A stretch of 64,000 bases of DNA from Francisella persica ATCC VR-331 (GTDB lineage Bacteria; Pseudomonadota; Gammaproteobacteria; Francisellales; Francisellaceae): contig NZ_CP013022.1 of the NCBI RefSeq assembly GCF_001653955.1, positions 248,001 through 312,000 of the forward strand, read 5' to 3'. Shown one piece after another: positions 44,446 to 53,630 of this stretch. Every line of letters begins with the position of its first letter. Position 1 is the stretch's first letter. Below the pieces are notes generated by a model. The model was not told where the DNA came from. It saw only the letters and a program-made list of their open reading frames with translations, and ran no database searches. The translations under genes were made by a program, and so were the position numbers.

Positions 44446-47205
44446 CTAACCCAAAGCCTCTTTCTTCTCTAAAGTCTTAGCATAAAGCTCTTGATACTTA
44501 GCAAGCTTTTCTTGCTCTGCAGCAACTACAGCCTCTGGTGCATTTGATACAAATCTTTCATTAGATAGATTCTTTTTAACTCTAGTTACTTCGCCTTTTA
44601 GCTTGTCTAGCTCTTTATCTAATCTTGCTTTCTCAGCTTCAATATCAACCAAACCTGCTAATGAGATATTTAGTTCAAGCCCCTCAACAATTTGTGATAA
44701 AGATGTTGGTGGATTATCATTAAACTCAATATTATTTACTCTCGCTAAAGCTTTTATAAATCCTTCAGTTTGCGCTAGATACTCTTTATCCTTATCTGCA
44801 ACATCTTTAACAATTAGAGAAATCTCTAAAGATGGCTTGATACCCACTTCACTACGCATATTACGCAAAGTAGTTACAACATTTTGTAGCCATGTGATAG
44901 TTTTTTCAGCTTCTGGTGCCTCTAAATCTTGATTAGCTACAGGATAAGATACATCCATAATTGTATCTTTAGCATCATCTAAGTAGGCTTTTAACTGCTG
45001 ATAGATACTCTCTGTAATAAATGGTATAAGTGGATGCGCTAATGCTGAAATATTCTCTAAAACCTTAGTAAGTGTATATTTAACACCATTTTTTTGGCTT
45101 TGAGATAGTGACTCATCTTTCAAAGCAACCTTAGCAAACTCTACATACCAGTCACAGTACTTATTCCATACAAAGTCATAAATAGTATTTGCCACCAAAT
45201 CAAAACGATAGTTAGCAAGGTGTCTATGTACATCTACAATTGCTATGTTCAAAACACTCCAAATCCACTTATCAGCAATACCTAACTCATAATCATCACA
45301 AATCTTATAACTATCAAGATTCATCATCACAAATCTTGAAGCATTCCAAAGTTTGTTACAGAAATTGCGATAACCCTCAACTCTCGCAGTATCAAAGCTA
45401 ATATCACGCGATGTAGAAGCTAATGCTGCATAAGTAAATCTCACTGCATCGGCACCATAAGCATTAATACCTTCTGGGAACTCTTTCTTAGTCACTTTCG
45501 CAATCTTTGCTTTCATTTGTGGTTGCATTAGACCCTTAGTTCTCTTCTTAAGTAACTCATCTAGCGAAATACCATCTATCAAATCTACAGGATCTAAAAC
45601 ATTACCTTTAGATTTTGACATCTTCTGACCTTCGCTATCACGGATAAGACCAGTAATATAAATATCTCTAAACGGCACATCATTCATAAAGTACATGCCA
45701 AACATCATCATTCTAGCAACCCAGAAGAAGATAATATCAAAACCTGTTACCAGCACACTTGTTGGATAATATTTTGCAAGCTCTGAAGTCTCCTCAGGCC
45801 AGCCTAGAGTACTAAAAGGCCATAGTGCCGATGAAAACCATGTATCAAAGACACCTTCATCTTGCTTGATAGCTACATCATCATTTAGATTATATTTAAC
45901 TCTAATATCAGCTTCATCCTCACCAACATATATATTACCATCTTCATCATACCATGCTGGGATTCTATGCCCCCACCATAGCTGCCTTGACACACACCAG
46001 TCTTGAATATCTCTCATCCAAGCAAAATAGGTGTTTTTCCAGTTATCTGGCACAAATCTTACATCACCCTTCTCTACAGCTTCGATAGCTGGTCTTGCAA
46101 GTACATCAGTTTTGATAAACCATTGTTTAGTTAAATATGGCTCTAACACTTCTCCTGTTCTATCACCTGTTGGTACTTTAAGCGTATGTGGCTCAATCTT
46201 ATCTAAAAGACCTAAAGCTTCCATATCAGCAACTATTTGTTTACGCGCTTCAAATCTATCTAAGCCTTGGTATTTTGATGGTACATTGGTATTTAGAGTT
46301 GCATCATCAGTTAAGATATTTAGCACAGGTAGATTATGTCTTTTACCTATTTCATAATCATTAAAATCATGAGCTGGGGTGATTTTGACACAACCTGTAC
46401 CAAAATCTTTCTCAACATAATCATCAGCAATAATTGGAATCTGTCTATCTGTAAGCGGTAGATTTATCATCTGACCAACTAAATGCCTATATCTCTCATC
46501 TTCGGGATGAATTGCCACTGCCATATCACCAAACATTGTCTCAGGACGAGTTGTCGCAATTATGACTTTCTCATCACTATCAGCTACCGGATAGACAAAA
46601 TACCAAAGCGAGCCTTGTTTATCTACTTGAGCAACTTCTAGGTCTGATACCGCTGTCTTTAGCTTAGGGTCCCAATTTACTAGTCTCTCACCACGATATG
46701 CTAAACCATCTTCATATAGTTTGATAAAACATTTCTTAACCGCATTAGAAAGACCTTCATCCATTGTGAATCTCTCACGATCCCAATCTGGAGATGCTCC
46801 AATTCGACGCATTTGCAATGTTATAGTGCCACCTGATAGCTCTTTCCATTCCCAAACCTTGCTAACAAAATTTTCACGCCCTAAGTCATTTTTTGAGATC
46901 CCTTGAGCATTAAGCTGTCTTTCAACAACCATTTGTGTAGCGATACCTGCATGATCAGTACCTGGTTGCCATAGAGTATCTTTGCCAGACATTCTGTTAT
47001 AACGGATAAGGATATCCATAAGTGTTATCTGAAAACCGTGTCCCATATGCAAAGTTCCTGTGACATTTGGAGGCGGTAACATTATTGTATAAGTATCTTT
47101 TGAATCAATATTGCCACAAGCAAACTTACCTGTTGTTTCCCAGTTTTGGTAGTTTGACTGTTCAATTTCTTTAGGATTGTAATTTTTATTAATTTCTTGA
47201 GTCAT
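44446..47205 (-). CDS. valS: Valyl-tRNA synthetase
   Basis: 919-aa class I synthetase. The HIGH motif is PPPNVTGTLHMGHGFQ near residue 45 and KMSKS is QKMSKSKGNVLDP near residue 530. The editing (CP1) domain includes TTRPETMFGDMAVAI. The C-terminal 70 residues form the usual tRNA-binding coiled coil (EKARLDKELDKLKGEVTRVK). Full length. Confidence 0.97.
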   Translation of the reverse strand: MTQEINKNYNPKEIEQSNYQNWETTGKFACGNIDSKDTYTIMLPPPNVTGTLHMGHGFQITLMDILIRYNRMSGKDTLWQPGTDHAGIATQMVVERQLNAQGISKNDLGRENFVSKVWEWKELSGGTITLQMRRIGASPDWDRERFTMDEGLSNAVKKCFIKLYEDGLAYRGERLVNWDPKLKTAVSDLEVAQVDKQGSLWYFVYPVADSDEKVIIATTRPETMFGDMAVAIHPEDERYRHLVGQMINLPLTDRQIPIIADDYVEKDFGTGCVKITPAHDFNDYEIGKRHNLPVLNILTDDATLNTNVPSKYQGLDRFEARKQIVADMEALGLLDKIEPHTLKVPTGDRTGEVLEPYLTKQWFIKTDVLARPAIEAVEKGDVRFVPDNWKNTYFAWMRDIQDWCVSRQLWWGHRIPAWYDEDGNIYVGEDEADIRVKYNLNDDVAIKQDEGVFDTWFSSALWPFSTLGWPEETSELAKYYPTSVLVTGFDIIFFWVARMMMFGMYFMNDVPFRDIYITGLIRDSEGQKMSKSKGNVLDPVDLIDGISLDELLKKRTKGLMQPQMKAKIAKVTKKEFPEGINAYGADAVRFTYAALASTSRDISFDTARVEGYRNFCNKLWNASRFVMMNLDSYKICDDYELGIADKWIWSVLNIAIVDVHRHLANYRFDLVANTIYDFVWNKYCDWYVEFAKVALKDESLSQSQKNGVKYTLTKVLENISALAHPLIPFITESIYQQLKAYLDDAKDTIMDVSYPVANQDLEAPEAEKTITWLQNVVTTLRNMRSEVGIKPSLEISLIVKDVADKDKEYLAQTEGFIKALARVNNIEFNDNPPTSLSQIVEGLELNISLAGLVDIEAEKARLDKELDKLKGEVTRVKKNLSNERFVSNAPEAVVAAEQEKLAKYQELYAKTLEKKEALG

Positions 47206-47329
47206 TTATAACGCCGTAAATATCTAAGTTTATAGAAAAAATTAATGTCAATAATTTTAGCAAAGTTATTTTAAAAGTACTATTATTGACTAATTAAATA
47301 ATATTAATTGTGTGTTATTAATAATCCTC

Positions 47330-47782
47330 TTATAGCTTACTAACTATATTATCTTGAATGGTAGTTATCTCTAGATTAGATTTTTTATAGTAAACATACT
47401 TTTTACGCGAAGCTTGCAATGCTCTATCTTCTTGATATACAAACTCTTTTAGCTCTTTGACTTTAACTCGCTGTGGATCGACAGCTACTTCCATAATATT
47501 GATTAAAACATCATACCCTGTTGTGATAAATAGATTATCAGTAATAAGTATTGGAATATTTTTATATTGGTTATACTCTCTAGCATTTATAGCACAATGA
47601 TGCGGTATAAAAGAGTCTTGCCCATCTTGCCATAGTTTATCATCAAGTTGTTTCGCAATACCTGTAGGCGCTAAAATTGCGATTGTCTTTTGCAAACTAT
47701 ATTCTTTGACAACTACGACAATTAAGACATCTAGGATTTGATCAATATTTTGTGTTTGTAAAACTCTAAACTCTACTTTCAT
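47330..47782 (-). CDS. holC: DNA polymerase III chi subunit
   Basis: 150 aa. Chi joins the clamp loader to single-stranded-DNA-binding protein. The pattern KQLDDKLWQDGQDSFIPHH (LDxxLWxxxxxSFIPH) is the family hallmark, with NIPILITDN after it. I chose the ATG at 47782 (MKVEFRVLQTQ); an ATG 13 codons earlier gives an atypical N-terminus. It lies upstream of valS, the conserved holC-valS pairing. Confidence 0.88.
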   Translation of the reverse strand: MKVEFRVLQTQNIDQILDVLIVVVVKEYSLQKTIAILAPTGIAKQLDDKLWQDGQDSFIPHHCAINAREYNQYKNIPILITDNLFITTGYDVLINIMEVAVDPQRVKVKELKEFVYQEDRALQASRKKYVYYKKSNLEITTIQDNIVSKL

Positions 47783-47839
47783 CGTAAATATAGTTACTCC
47801 AAAAAAATTAAATTTAATCAAAAATATTATTTGTGATAC

Positions 47840-48091
47840 TTAAAATTCTACTTTTAATTTACTAATAAACTCACTACCTAAGACAAAGAAACTAGCTATA
47901 AGCATCAATTACCGCTTTACCTAAAAGCATCACAGACACTACAAATATTCTTTCTGCACTAATAAGTAATATTGATGAAGCAGCTTGTAGATAATACCAT
48001 AAAAGGCATAATAGTGAAAACTACTATATAATGGAACAAATGATAAAATAAACAGTAATATCCCTAAATAATATTTCCTGTTTTTTTTCAT
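47840..48091 (-). pseudogene. Decayed small membrane protein (transporter-suffix-like)
   Basis: Starts MKKNRKYYLGILLFILSFVP, then breaks; in another frame QAASSILLISAERIFVVSVM followed by LLGKAVIDAY. Two to three hydrophobic helices and the GILLFILSFVP start resemble small proteins annotated with a transporter suffix domain. At least two frame changes. Assignment is tentative. Confidence 0.4.
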
Positions 48092-48099
48092 AAAACTAC

Positions 48100-48755
48100 C
48101 TATTGCTTAGTTATAGATGTTTGTATAGATATTTTTAATGCTTGTGCAGTATCATCAGTACTCATACTATAGGCATATCTGTTTTGTATATAACCTGCTG
48201 TAGTACTTATGGTACATGTATAAATCCAGCTATTTAGGATATTCTTTGCTGAGTATTTCTAGTAGGTGATACTTACATAGAAACGTATATACCAATCTGT
48301 ATTTAGATATATATGTTGGAATACATTGTACTTGTATTGCCACTTGAATTTGATAAATTGGTAGCTTAGAGAAATAAGCATTTTCACCAGTTGCTGATAT
48401 CTTGATATTTTTAGGCTGATAGTTATCATTATGAGCAAATCCTAGCATCATCAAACTTTATTGCTACTCTTTCAATAGATATTGCCGCTCAACCACTTGC
48501 CTCACTAACAGCAATAATCACATCATGGTTATATTCTTTAATTAAGCTGTCCAACCTATCAACAGAGTCCTTAAATGAAACTGGAAGTTGTTTTTTGATG
48601 ATTTTAGCTCCATCTATATTATTAGGAATTTGCTTAACTGCTCGCCATGGGTTTATCTTCTAACCATCAAAAGAAGCAAAACCTGTTATAAGTACAGTTT
48701 GTTTGCTGAAACAGCAAAAGCTAATAATATAATTGCTTAATAAAAATTTTTTCAT
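48100..48755 (-). pseudogene. pcp: Decayed pyrrolidone-carboxylate peptidase
   Basis: In order from the right: VLITGFASFDG (family VLITGFDPFGG), WRAVKQIPNNIDGAKIIKKQ plus LPVSFKDSVD, HDVIIAVSEASG with SIERVAIKFDDARI (family GQAGGRxxITPERVAxNxDDARI), NAYFSKLPI, and near the C-terminus AGFIHVPY. The total length of about 218 codons fits the peptidase, which removes N-terminal pyroglutamate. Stops and frameshifts break it at least four times, and the catalytic Cys segment (SNTAGTYVCN) is scrambled to SGNTSTMYSN. Confidence 0.8.
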
Positions 48756-48761
48756 TATCAC

Positions 48762-50387
48762 CTACTCATATAAACCTTTAACTAAATTATCAGATTTTGT
48801 TTTAGCACTTTTAGTTATATTTCTGATTAAATTTAGTAGCTCATGATAGTGATTAAAATCTTTTGCAGCATATATTGCAGCATTTAGCTCTTTTAAAATA
48901 TCTTTTAGCTGTGGAAATACTTCTGCAACCTCAAGTAATGAAAATATTTGCTTATCAACTTTAGTATTTGCCCAGCCAATAATTGCTCTTTGTAGCTGAA
49001 TATTGTCTTTGTTAGTACAAGCTGTTTTTATCTCTTTTAAGACAGTAACTTTTTGTTGTAGCTCAGCTTGCTTTTCACCAGCTTTAGTAGTGACTTTTTT
49101 TGTGACTTTACACTTTATAAGCAATATAAATGTTATAAACCATAAGATAAAAAGCCCTATGGCAACATCACGCCAAAAAGTATCTTTAATGATCTTTTGT
49201 ACAACTTGTAAAGATAATGGCTGACCATTAGCAACAAAACTAGAGCTTGGAATATTACCTTTTTGAACATCAAAAGTTTTAGCATCTATACTGGCTACTT
49301 TTGATTTATGATTGTCAACATCAAACCACTTAAGCTTGATTGCTGGAATAGTTGCTTTGCCTTGTTTAACTGGCATATAACCAATTTTATAGGTAGCAAT
49401 ACCAGTTAATTGACCAGCCTGCTCGATATCTTGTAGCTCTGGCTTTTCAGGGTAGACATTAAAATCATCAGAGGATTTGAACTCTAGCTTTGGAATATCA
49501 TTACTTAAGACGCCTCTTGCTTTAATATTGACAGTTCTAGTTAGAAGCTCACCTTCTTTTATATTTTTGTCAGTAGACCAATTATCTCTAACTTGCACAT
49601 CAGCTGCTGGAAACCAATCATTGATACTTATGTCATTTGGAATCGGTTTAACCTTGATAAGTTTTGCCTCTGTCGAGAAATATTTTACTCGAGTACCTAG
49701 CTGCCCGAAAGTATTTGGAATTGTTGCTTCCAAAACAATAGCTGGCACACGTATAGTTCCTGTAGTATTAGGGATTATCAAAAAGCTTTCTTCAACAACA
49801 TCATAAATCTTACCATTAATACGTTTTTGATAAGTTTTTCTATGATTAGTTTGTTTTATCTCAGAATTTTTTATATCAAACGGCTTAGGTTGCAGGCTTA
49901 GAATAGGTATTGCATAATATAGTCTCAAAGTATATAAAACTGGAAAATTAACATAAGTTTCATCTGTAGCTAATGAACTTATAGCAAACAAATCCTGATA
50001 ATTACTCTCCTCATCATTTGAGAGCTTGTTATCAACCTCTATACTTATCGGCTTTGTAATTTGGTCACCAACTTTGATTTCTGGTATTGTTAGCTCACCA
50101 GTTTTATTTGGCATAAGAGTTACAATCATTTCAAATTGAGAACTCTGTTGGCCATTGATAATAGTTGTTTTACTACTAGTTCTAGTGTTATAGACGGTAA
50201 AATCTTTATCTAAAACATCTAAATCTGGCTGTGTATCAAAGTTATCCAAATGCAACACTAATTCAAATGTCTCACCTTTTTCAAGATGAGTTCTATCAAC
50301 ACTGGCTGAGACATTAGCATAAATTAGATTCAAAATAGCTACTGATAATATAAATACACTTATTAGTTTAAACAACTTAGTTTTCAC
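48762..50387 (-). CDS. batD: BatD-like membrane protein
   Basis: 541 aa, signal sequence (VFILSVAILNLIYANVSASV) then Ig-like beta domains (residues about 25-400), e.g. LEKGETFELVLHLDNF and the phrase ILSLQPKPFDIKNSEIKQTN, one transmembrane helix (DVAIGLFILWFITFILLIK, about 415-433) and a cytoplasmic helical tail. This is the BatD/aerotolerance layout. It is the last gene of the moxR operon; its start overlaps the end of the TPR gene. The operon is linked to stress resistance and virulence in F. tularensis (literature on the MoxR protein). Confidence 0.85.
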   Translation of the reverse strand: MKTKLFKLISVFILSVAILNLIYANVSASVDRTHLEKGETFELVLHLDNFDTQPDLDVLDKDFTVYNTRTSSKTTIINGQQSSQFEMIVTLMPNKTGELTIPEIKVGDQITKPISIEVDNKLSNDEESNYQDLFAISSLATDETYVNFPVLYTLRLYYAIPILSLQPKPFDIKNSEIKQTNHRKTYQKRINGKIYDVVEESFLIIPNTTGTIRVPAIVLEATIPNTFGQLGTRVKYFSTEAKLIKVKPIPNDISINDWFPAADVQVRDNWSTDKNIKEGELLTRTVNIKARGVLSNDIPKLEFKSSDDFNVYPEKPELQDIEQAGQLTGIATYKIGYMPVKQGKATIPAIKLKWFDVDNHKSKVASIDAKTFDVQKGNIPSSSFVANGQPLSLQVVQKIIKDTFWRDVAIGLFILWFITFILLIKCKVTKKVTTKAGEKQAELQQKVTVLKEIKTACTNKDNIQLQRAIIGWANTKVDKQIFSLLEVAEVFPQLKDILKELNAAIYAAKDFNHYHELLNLIRNITKSAKTKSDNLVKGLYE

Positions 50388-51165
50388 ACTTGTCTCCTAT
50401 CATTCTCTGGTAGTCACGTGCAAATTTATTTTTAAGAAGTCCACCAGGATCATCATCTATCATTGATAAAAGCTTATTTGCTTCCTTATTATTAAGGTCT
50501 TTTTGGCGCTGATCGATTTTAGCTTGCTCATTCTTGTTTTGTTGTTCTTGTTGATCCTTATTATCCTTATTATCCTTATTATCCTTATTATCCTTATTAT
50601 CCTTATTATCCTTATTATCCTTATTATCCTTATTATCCTTATTATCCTTATTATCCTTATTATCCTTATTATCCTTATTATCCTTATTATCCTTATTATC
50701 CTTATTATCCTTATTATCCTTATTATCCTTATTATCCTTATTATCCTTATTATCCTTATTATGTAAATTCTGCTGTTGTTTTTGCTGTTTTTCTAACTCT
50801 TTAGCAATCTCTAAATTATTTTTTGCATCTTCAAAATCTGGTCTTTTTTCGATAGCTTGTCTATAAGCATCTATCGCCTTGGCGTACTCTCCAAGATGAG
50901 TAAGTGAGTTTCCCTGATTATATAACCCCTTTGCTGATCTGTCTTTTTTAAATTCTTCATAAGCTTTTTGATAATCTCCAGCTTTATAATAAGAAACTCC
51001 TTTCCAATTACTATTTTCAAAAGCATGAACAGCCTTTTTAACATCACCGTTATTATAGTAATTCATACCCTGTTGATCTTTTGTCAACCATAAATCACCC
51101 CACTTAATTGCTAGGCAAATACTTGGCACTAGTAACAAAATAACCATTAATTTTCTTAACGACAT
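50377..51165 (-). CDS. batC: BatC-like TPR protein with (Asn-Lys-Asp)23 tract
   Basis: 262 aa. An N-terminal hydrophobic anchor (MVILLLVPSICLAIKWG) is followed by TPR-like helices at about residues 33-120 (GDVKKAVHAFENSNW, GDYQKAYEEFKKDRSAKG, LTHLGEYAKAIDAYRQAIEK). Then come 23 uninterrupted Asn-Lys-Asp repeats and a glutamine/lysine-rich tail. BatC proteins often end in charged low-complexity sequence, but the regularity here comes from a DNA repeat. Its start overlaps the BatB gene by 10 bp and its stop overlaps batD. Confidence 0.85.
   Translation of the reverse strand: MSLRKLMVILLLVPSICLAIKWGDLWLTKDQQGMNYYNNGDVKKAVHAFENSNWKGVSYYKAGDYQKAYEEFKKDRSAKGLYNQGNSLTHLGEYAKAIDAYRQAIEKRPDFEDAKNNLEIAKELEKQQKQQQNLHNKDNKDNKDNKDNKDNKDNKDNKDNKDNKDNKDNKDNKDNKDNKDNKDNKDNKDNKDNKDNKDNKDNKDQQEQQNKNEQAKIDQRQKDLNNKEANKLLSMIDDDPGGLLKNKFARDYQRMIGDKCEN
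50554..50760. repeat. 9-bp VNTR, 23 perfect copies (AATAAGGAT on minus strand)
   Basis: 207 bp of the unit AATAAGGAT (minus strand) with no interruption, coding Asn-Lys-Asp in batC. Being a multiple of three, copy-number change never breaks the frame. The unit matches what I recall as the highly variable F. tularensis marker Ft-M3 (SSTR9). Confidence 0.97.
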
Positions 51166-52154
51166 ACTCTTTCCAAAATACCTCTTCTAAAAAGAAATAT
51201 ACTCAAAATAGTCACCAACCATATAAAATATATACCCTCATCTTGCCAAAAAATATTTGCTGACTGCTCTTTTGACTCTTTTGTGCTGCTTACTTGCTGT
51301 TCTGATAATAAGCTTTTAATATCACTATTACTAGCTGTTAGCGTCACTAATTTTCCAGACCCTGCCGTTGCTAAAGTTTCAAGCTTATTTAAATCAATAC
51401 CAAAGTATTGAATATTCCCATGACTATCTTTTAGATAATTACCTTTTTCATCCTTAGCTATCCCTCCCATAGGAGTTCCTATCGCATAGACATCAGTTTT
51501 TATTCCTTGTTGTGCAAGCTGCTTTGCTGCACTTACTGCTTGTGGAGATGGTGATGAATCTGTTATTAAAATTATTTGTCCTCTCTGTGCTCCAGCTTGG
51601 TCAATTAGCTGCGCTGATTTTTTAAGAGCTTTATAGATATTATGCCCTTGTACTGGAACTATATCTGAGTTAATTACCGTAACAAGAGCTTCAATAGTAT
51701 TAGCGTCTGAAGTAAGCGGTGATACCACAAATGGCTCACTTGAGAAGACTATCATACCGACTTGTCCTTCCTTTATCCAACGCAGAATGTCAAATATCTT
51801 ATACTTAGCTCGCTCTAGTCTACTTGGTGAAATATCTGTAGTATCCATAGATTGCGAAACATCTAATGCTATAACTCTTGATATGTTTTTTTGGTAAACT
51901 GGCACATCCTTATATTTCCAAGTTGGTCCAGCTAAACTAAAGATAGCGACAACCCAAATAAACAAAAATATCAATGGTATAAGTGTTTTTTTAAATGCTG
52001 ATTGCTGACCAACTAGTATATGCTCTAATAAATGGCTATCACAATATTTAGCCCAGCCGTTTGCTTGTGATGAATGCTTCAAAAGCAATATCACAAAGAT
52101 CACGGCAGGAACAATAGCTAAAAGCCACCAAGGTCTTAAAAAATGAAAAGTCAT
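51156..52154 (-). CDS. batB: BatB-like von Willebrand A domain membrane protein
   Basis: 332 aa. Two N-terminal transmembrane helices (LLAIVPAVIFVILLL and IPLIFLFIWVVAIFSLAGP), a VWA domain (about 88-280) with the metal-site motif DVSQS in VIALDVSQSMDTTDIS and ITDSSPSP, and a C-terminal helix (IYFIWLVTILSIFLF). VWA domains bind partners through a metal ion; they face the periplasm or cytoplasm by family model. It is immediately downstream of a second VWA gene. Confidence 0.88.
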   Translation of the reverse strand: MTFHFLRPWWLLAIVPAVIFVILLLKHSSQANGWAKYCDSHLLEHILVGQQSAFKKTLIPLIFLFIWVVAIFSLAGPTWKYKDVPVYQKNISRVIALDVSQSMDTTDISPSRLERAKYKIFDILRWIKEGQVGMIVFSSEPFVVSPLTSDANTIEALVTVINSDIVPVQGHNIYKALKKSAQLIDQAGAQRGQIILITDSSPSPQAVSAAKQLAQQGIKTDVYAIGTPMGGIAKDEKGNYLKDSHGNIQYFGIDLNKLETLATAGSGKLVTLTASNSDIKSLLSEQQVSSTKESKEQSANIFWQDEGIYFIWLVTILSIFLFRRGILERVCR

Positions 52155-52155
52155 T

Positions 52156-53157
52156 TTAATATACTCTCCTGCGTTTTAACCATATAGTTGCCATAATAAA
52201 ACTCAAAATCAATGCTAGACCAAGACTCCATGGATACAAATATGTCACTTGTCTAACAACAGTTTTATCGGATTCTATTGGCTCAAGTTTATCTATTGAC
52301 TCATATACTTTCTTAAGATCACTACTATTTTGTGCTCTAAAGTATTTACCTCTAGTCATTGCAGCAATTTTCTCTAATACAGTTGTATCAAGGTCATCAG
52401 AAGTATTTATCAATCTTTGGCCAAAAGTAGTCTCAACAATCATTTGACCACCACCTAAACCAATAGTATAGATCTTTATATGATATTGTTTAGCAATTTC
52501 TGCCACTTGCAGTGGTTGTAGTGTACCAGAATTATTCTCACCATCAGTTAGTAAAATTAGAGCCTTAGAATCACCAGGATATTTTTTGAGATGTTTAACC
52601 GCTAAGCCGATGGCATCACCAATAGCTGTCTGTGGTCCAGGTAAGGCAATACTAGCATCATCAAGCATTTTTTTGACTGTAGCAATATCAAAAGTTAATG
52701 GCGTTTGTAGATATGCTCTAGTTCCAAAAAGTATCAAACCAACTCTATCACCCTTTCGTGTATTGAGAAACTGATTAGCTACACGTATCACTAGATCAAA
52801 CCTTGACTCCATTTGTCCATTAGGTTTTTTCATATCTTGGATAGCCATACTTCCAGATAAATCTATAGCCATGATTAGATCTCTACCACTTCTAGGTAAA
52901 CTAATCGGTTTACCTAACCATTGTATACCTGACCCTGAGATAATCAAAAGTATCCAAATAGCGCTTAGTAGATACTTAAAATAATTTGCCATCTTGAAAT
53001 TATATTTACTAGCATGACCAATTTGAGATTCTAGTTGTTCAAAAAATGGCGTTTTCAAAGCTAACTGTTTATCTTGCCTTGCTCTTGGGAGTAACCAATA
53101 AGCCAAAAGTGGTAAAATAATAAGAGCCAAAAAACATGGATATTCTATATTTATCAT
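52156..53157 (-). CDS. batA: BatA-like von Willebrand A domain membrane protein
   Basis: 333 aa. N-terminal helices (CFLALIILPLLAYWLLP, YLLSAIWILLIISGSG), VWA domain with DLSGS in LIMAIDLSGSMAIQDMKKPN and LTDGENNSGTL, and a C-terminal helix before KRRRVY. The metal site is complete. I chose the ATG at 53157 (MINIEYPCFLAL) because GGAG lies 7 nt upstream. It overlaps the DUF4381 gene stop. Confidence 0.9.
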   Translation of the reverse strand: MINIEYPCFLALIILPLLAYWLLPRARQDKQLALKTPFFEQLESQIGHASKYNFKMANYFKYLLSAIWILLIISGSGIQWLGKPISLPRSGRDLIMAIDLSGSMAIQDMKKPNGQMESRFDLVIRVANQFLNTRKGDRVGLILFGTRAYLQTPLTFDIATVKKMLDDASIALPGPQTAIGDAIGLAVKHLKKYPGDSKALILLTDGENNSGTLQPLQVAEIAKQYHIKIYTIGLGGGQMIVETTFGQRLINTSDDLDTTVLEKIAAMTRGKYFRAQNSSDLKKVYESIDKLEPIESDKTVVRQVTYLYPWSLGLALILSFIMATIWLKRRRVY

Positions 53158-53630
53158 AGAACTCTCCTTAACCACTGTTCTGCCACAGCCATAATTTCAT
53201 TTAATGTCGCTCTATCTAGCTCAACTGGTTTATAGCTATTCTCAAGCATATTAGCTTTAGTATTTTTGAAATTTTGTTGCTTAAATTTTGCATCTAAAAA
53301 TTCAAGCCACTGCTGACCATGCAAGGTTTTAACTGATTCATTAGAAAACTTTTGTAAAGCCACTCTTTTTAGATATACTGAAATATCTTGTAGAACTTCT
53401 CTAGGCTTTTGCTGATAAGTATTTTCTATAGTTTTTCTAAAATCATTTATTACTGAATCTTTATACTGCTTTATTTTTTTGCGCAAATGTAAAAATACCA
53501 CACTAACTATAATAACCAAGATAACTATTGCTAAAAGTAGCCACCAACCATAGGCTAATGGCCACCATTTAGAAACTTTGTCTGGCAAATAAATATCCCT
53601 TAATTGCTCTAAAAGATTATTAGTTTGCAT
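53154..53630 (-). CDS. DUF4381 membrane protein of the MoxR/Bat operon
   Basis: 158 aa. LLEQLRDIYLPDKVSKWWPL and AYGWWLLLAI are the DUF4381 hallmark, followed by one transmembrane helix (about 28-48) and a cytoplasmic helical domain. Proteins of this family always sit between the DUF58 and VWA genes in moxR operons; role unknown, presumably assembly of the VWA complex. Overlaps both neighbours by a few bases. Confidence 0.85.
   Translation of the reverse strand: MQTNNLLEQLRDIYLPDKVSKWWPLAYGWWLLLAIVILVIIVSVVFLHLRKKIKQYKDSVINDFRKTIENTYQQKPREVLQDISVYLKRVALQKFSNESVKTLHGQQWLEFLDAKFKQQNFKNTKANMLENSYKPVELDRATLNEIMAVAEQWLRRVL

Noticed and set aside
50554-50760. Possible CRISPR array
   Set aside because: Units are 9 bp with no spacers; it is a coding tandem repeat.
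50503-50766. Open frame on the + strand reading Leu/Ile repeats through the 9-bp tract
   Set aside because: It is the antisense of the Asn-Lys-Asp repeat; any uninterrupted 9-bp repeat is open in several frames.
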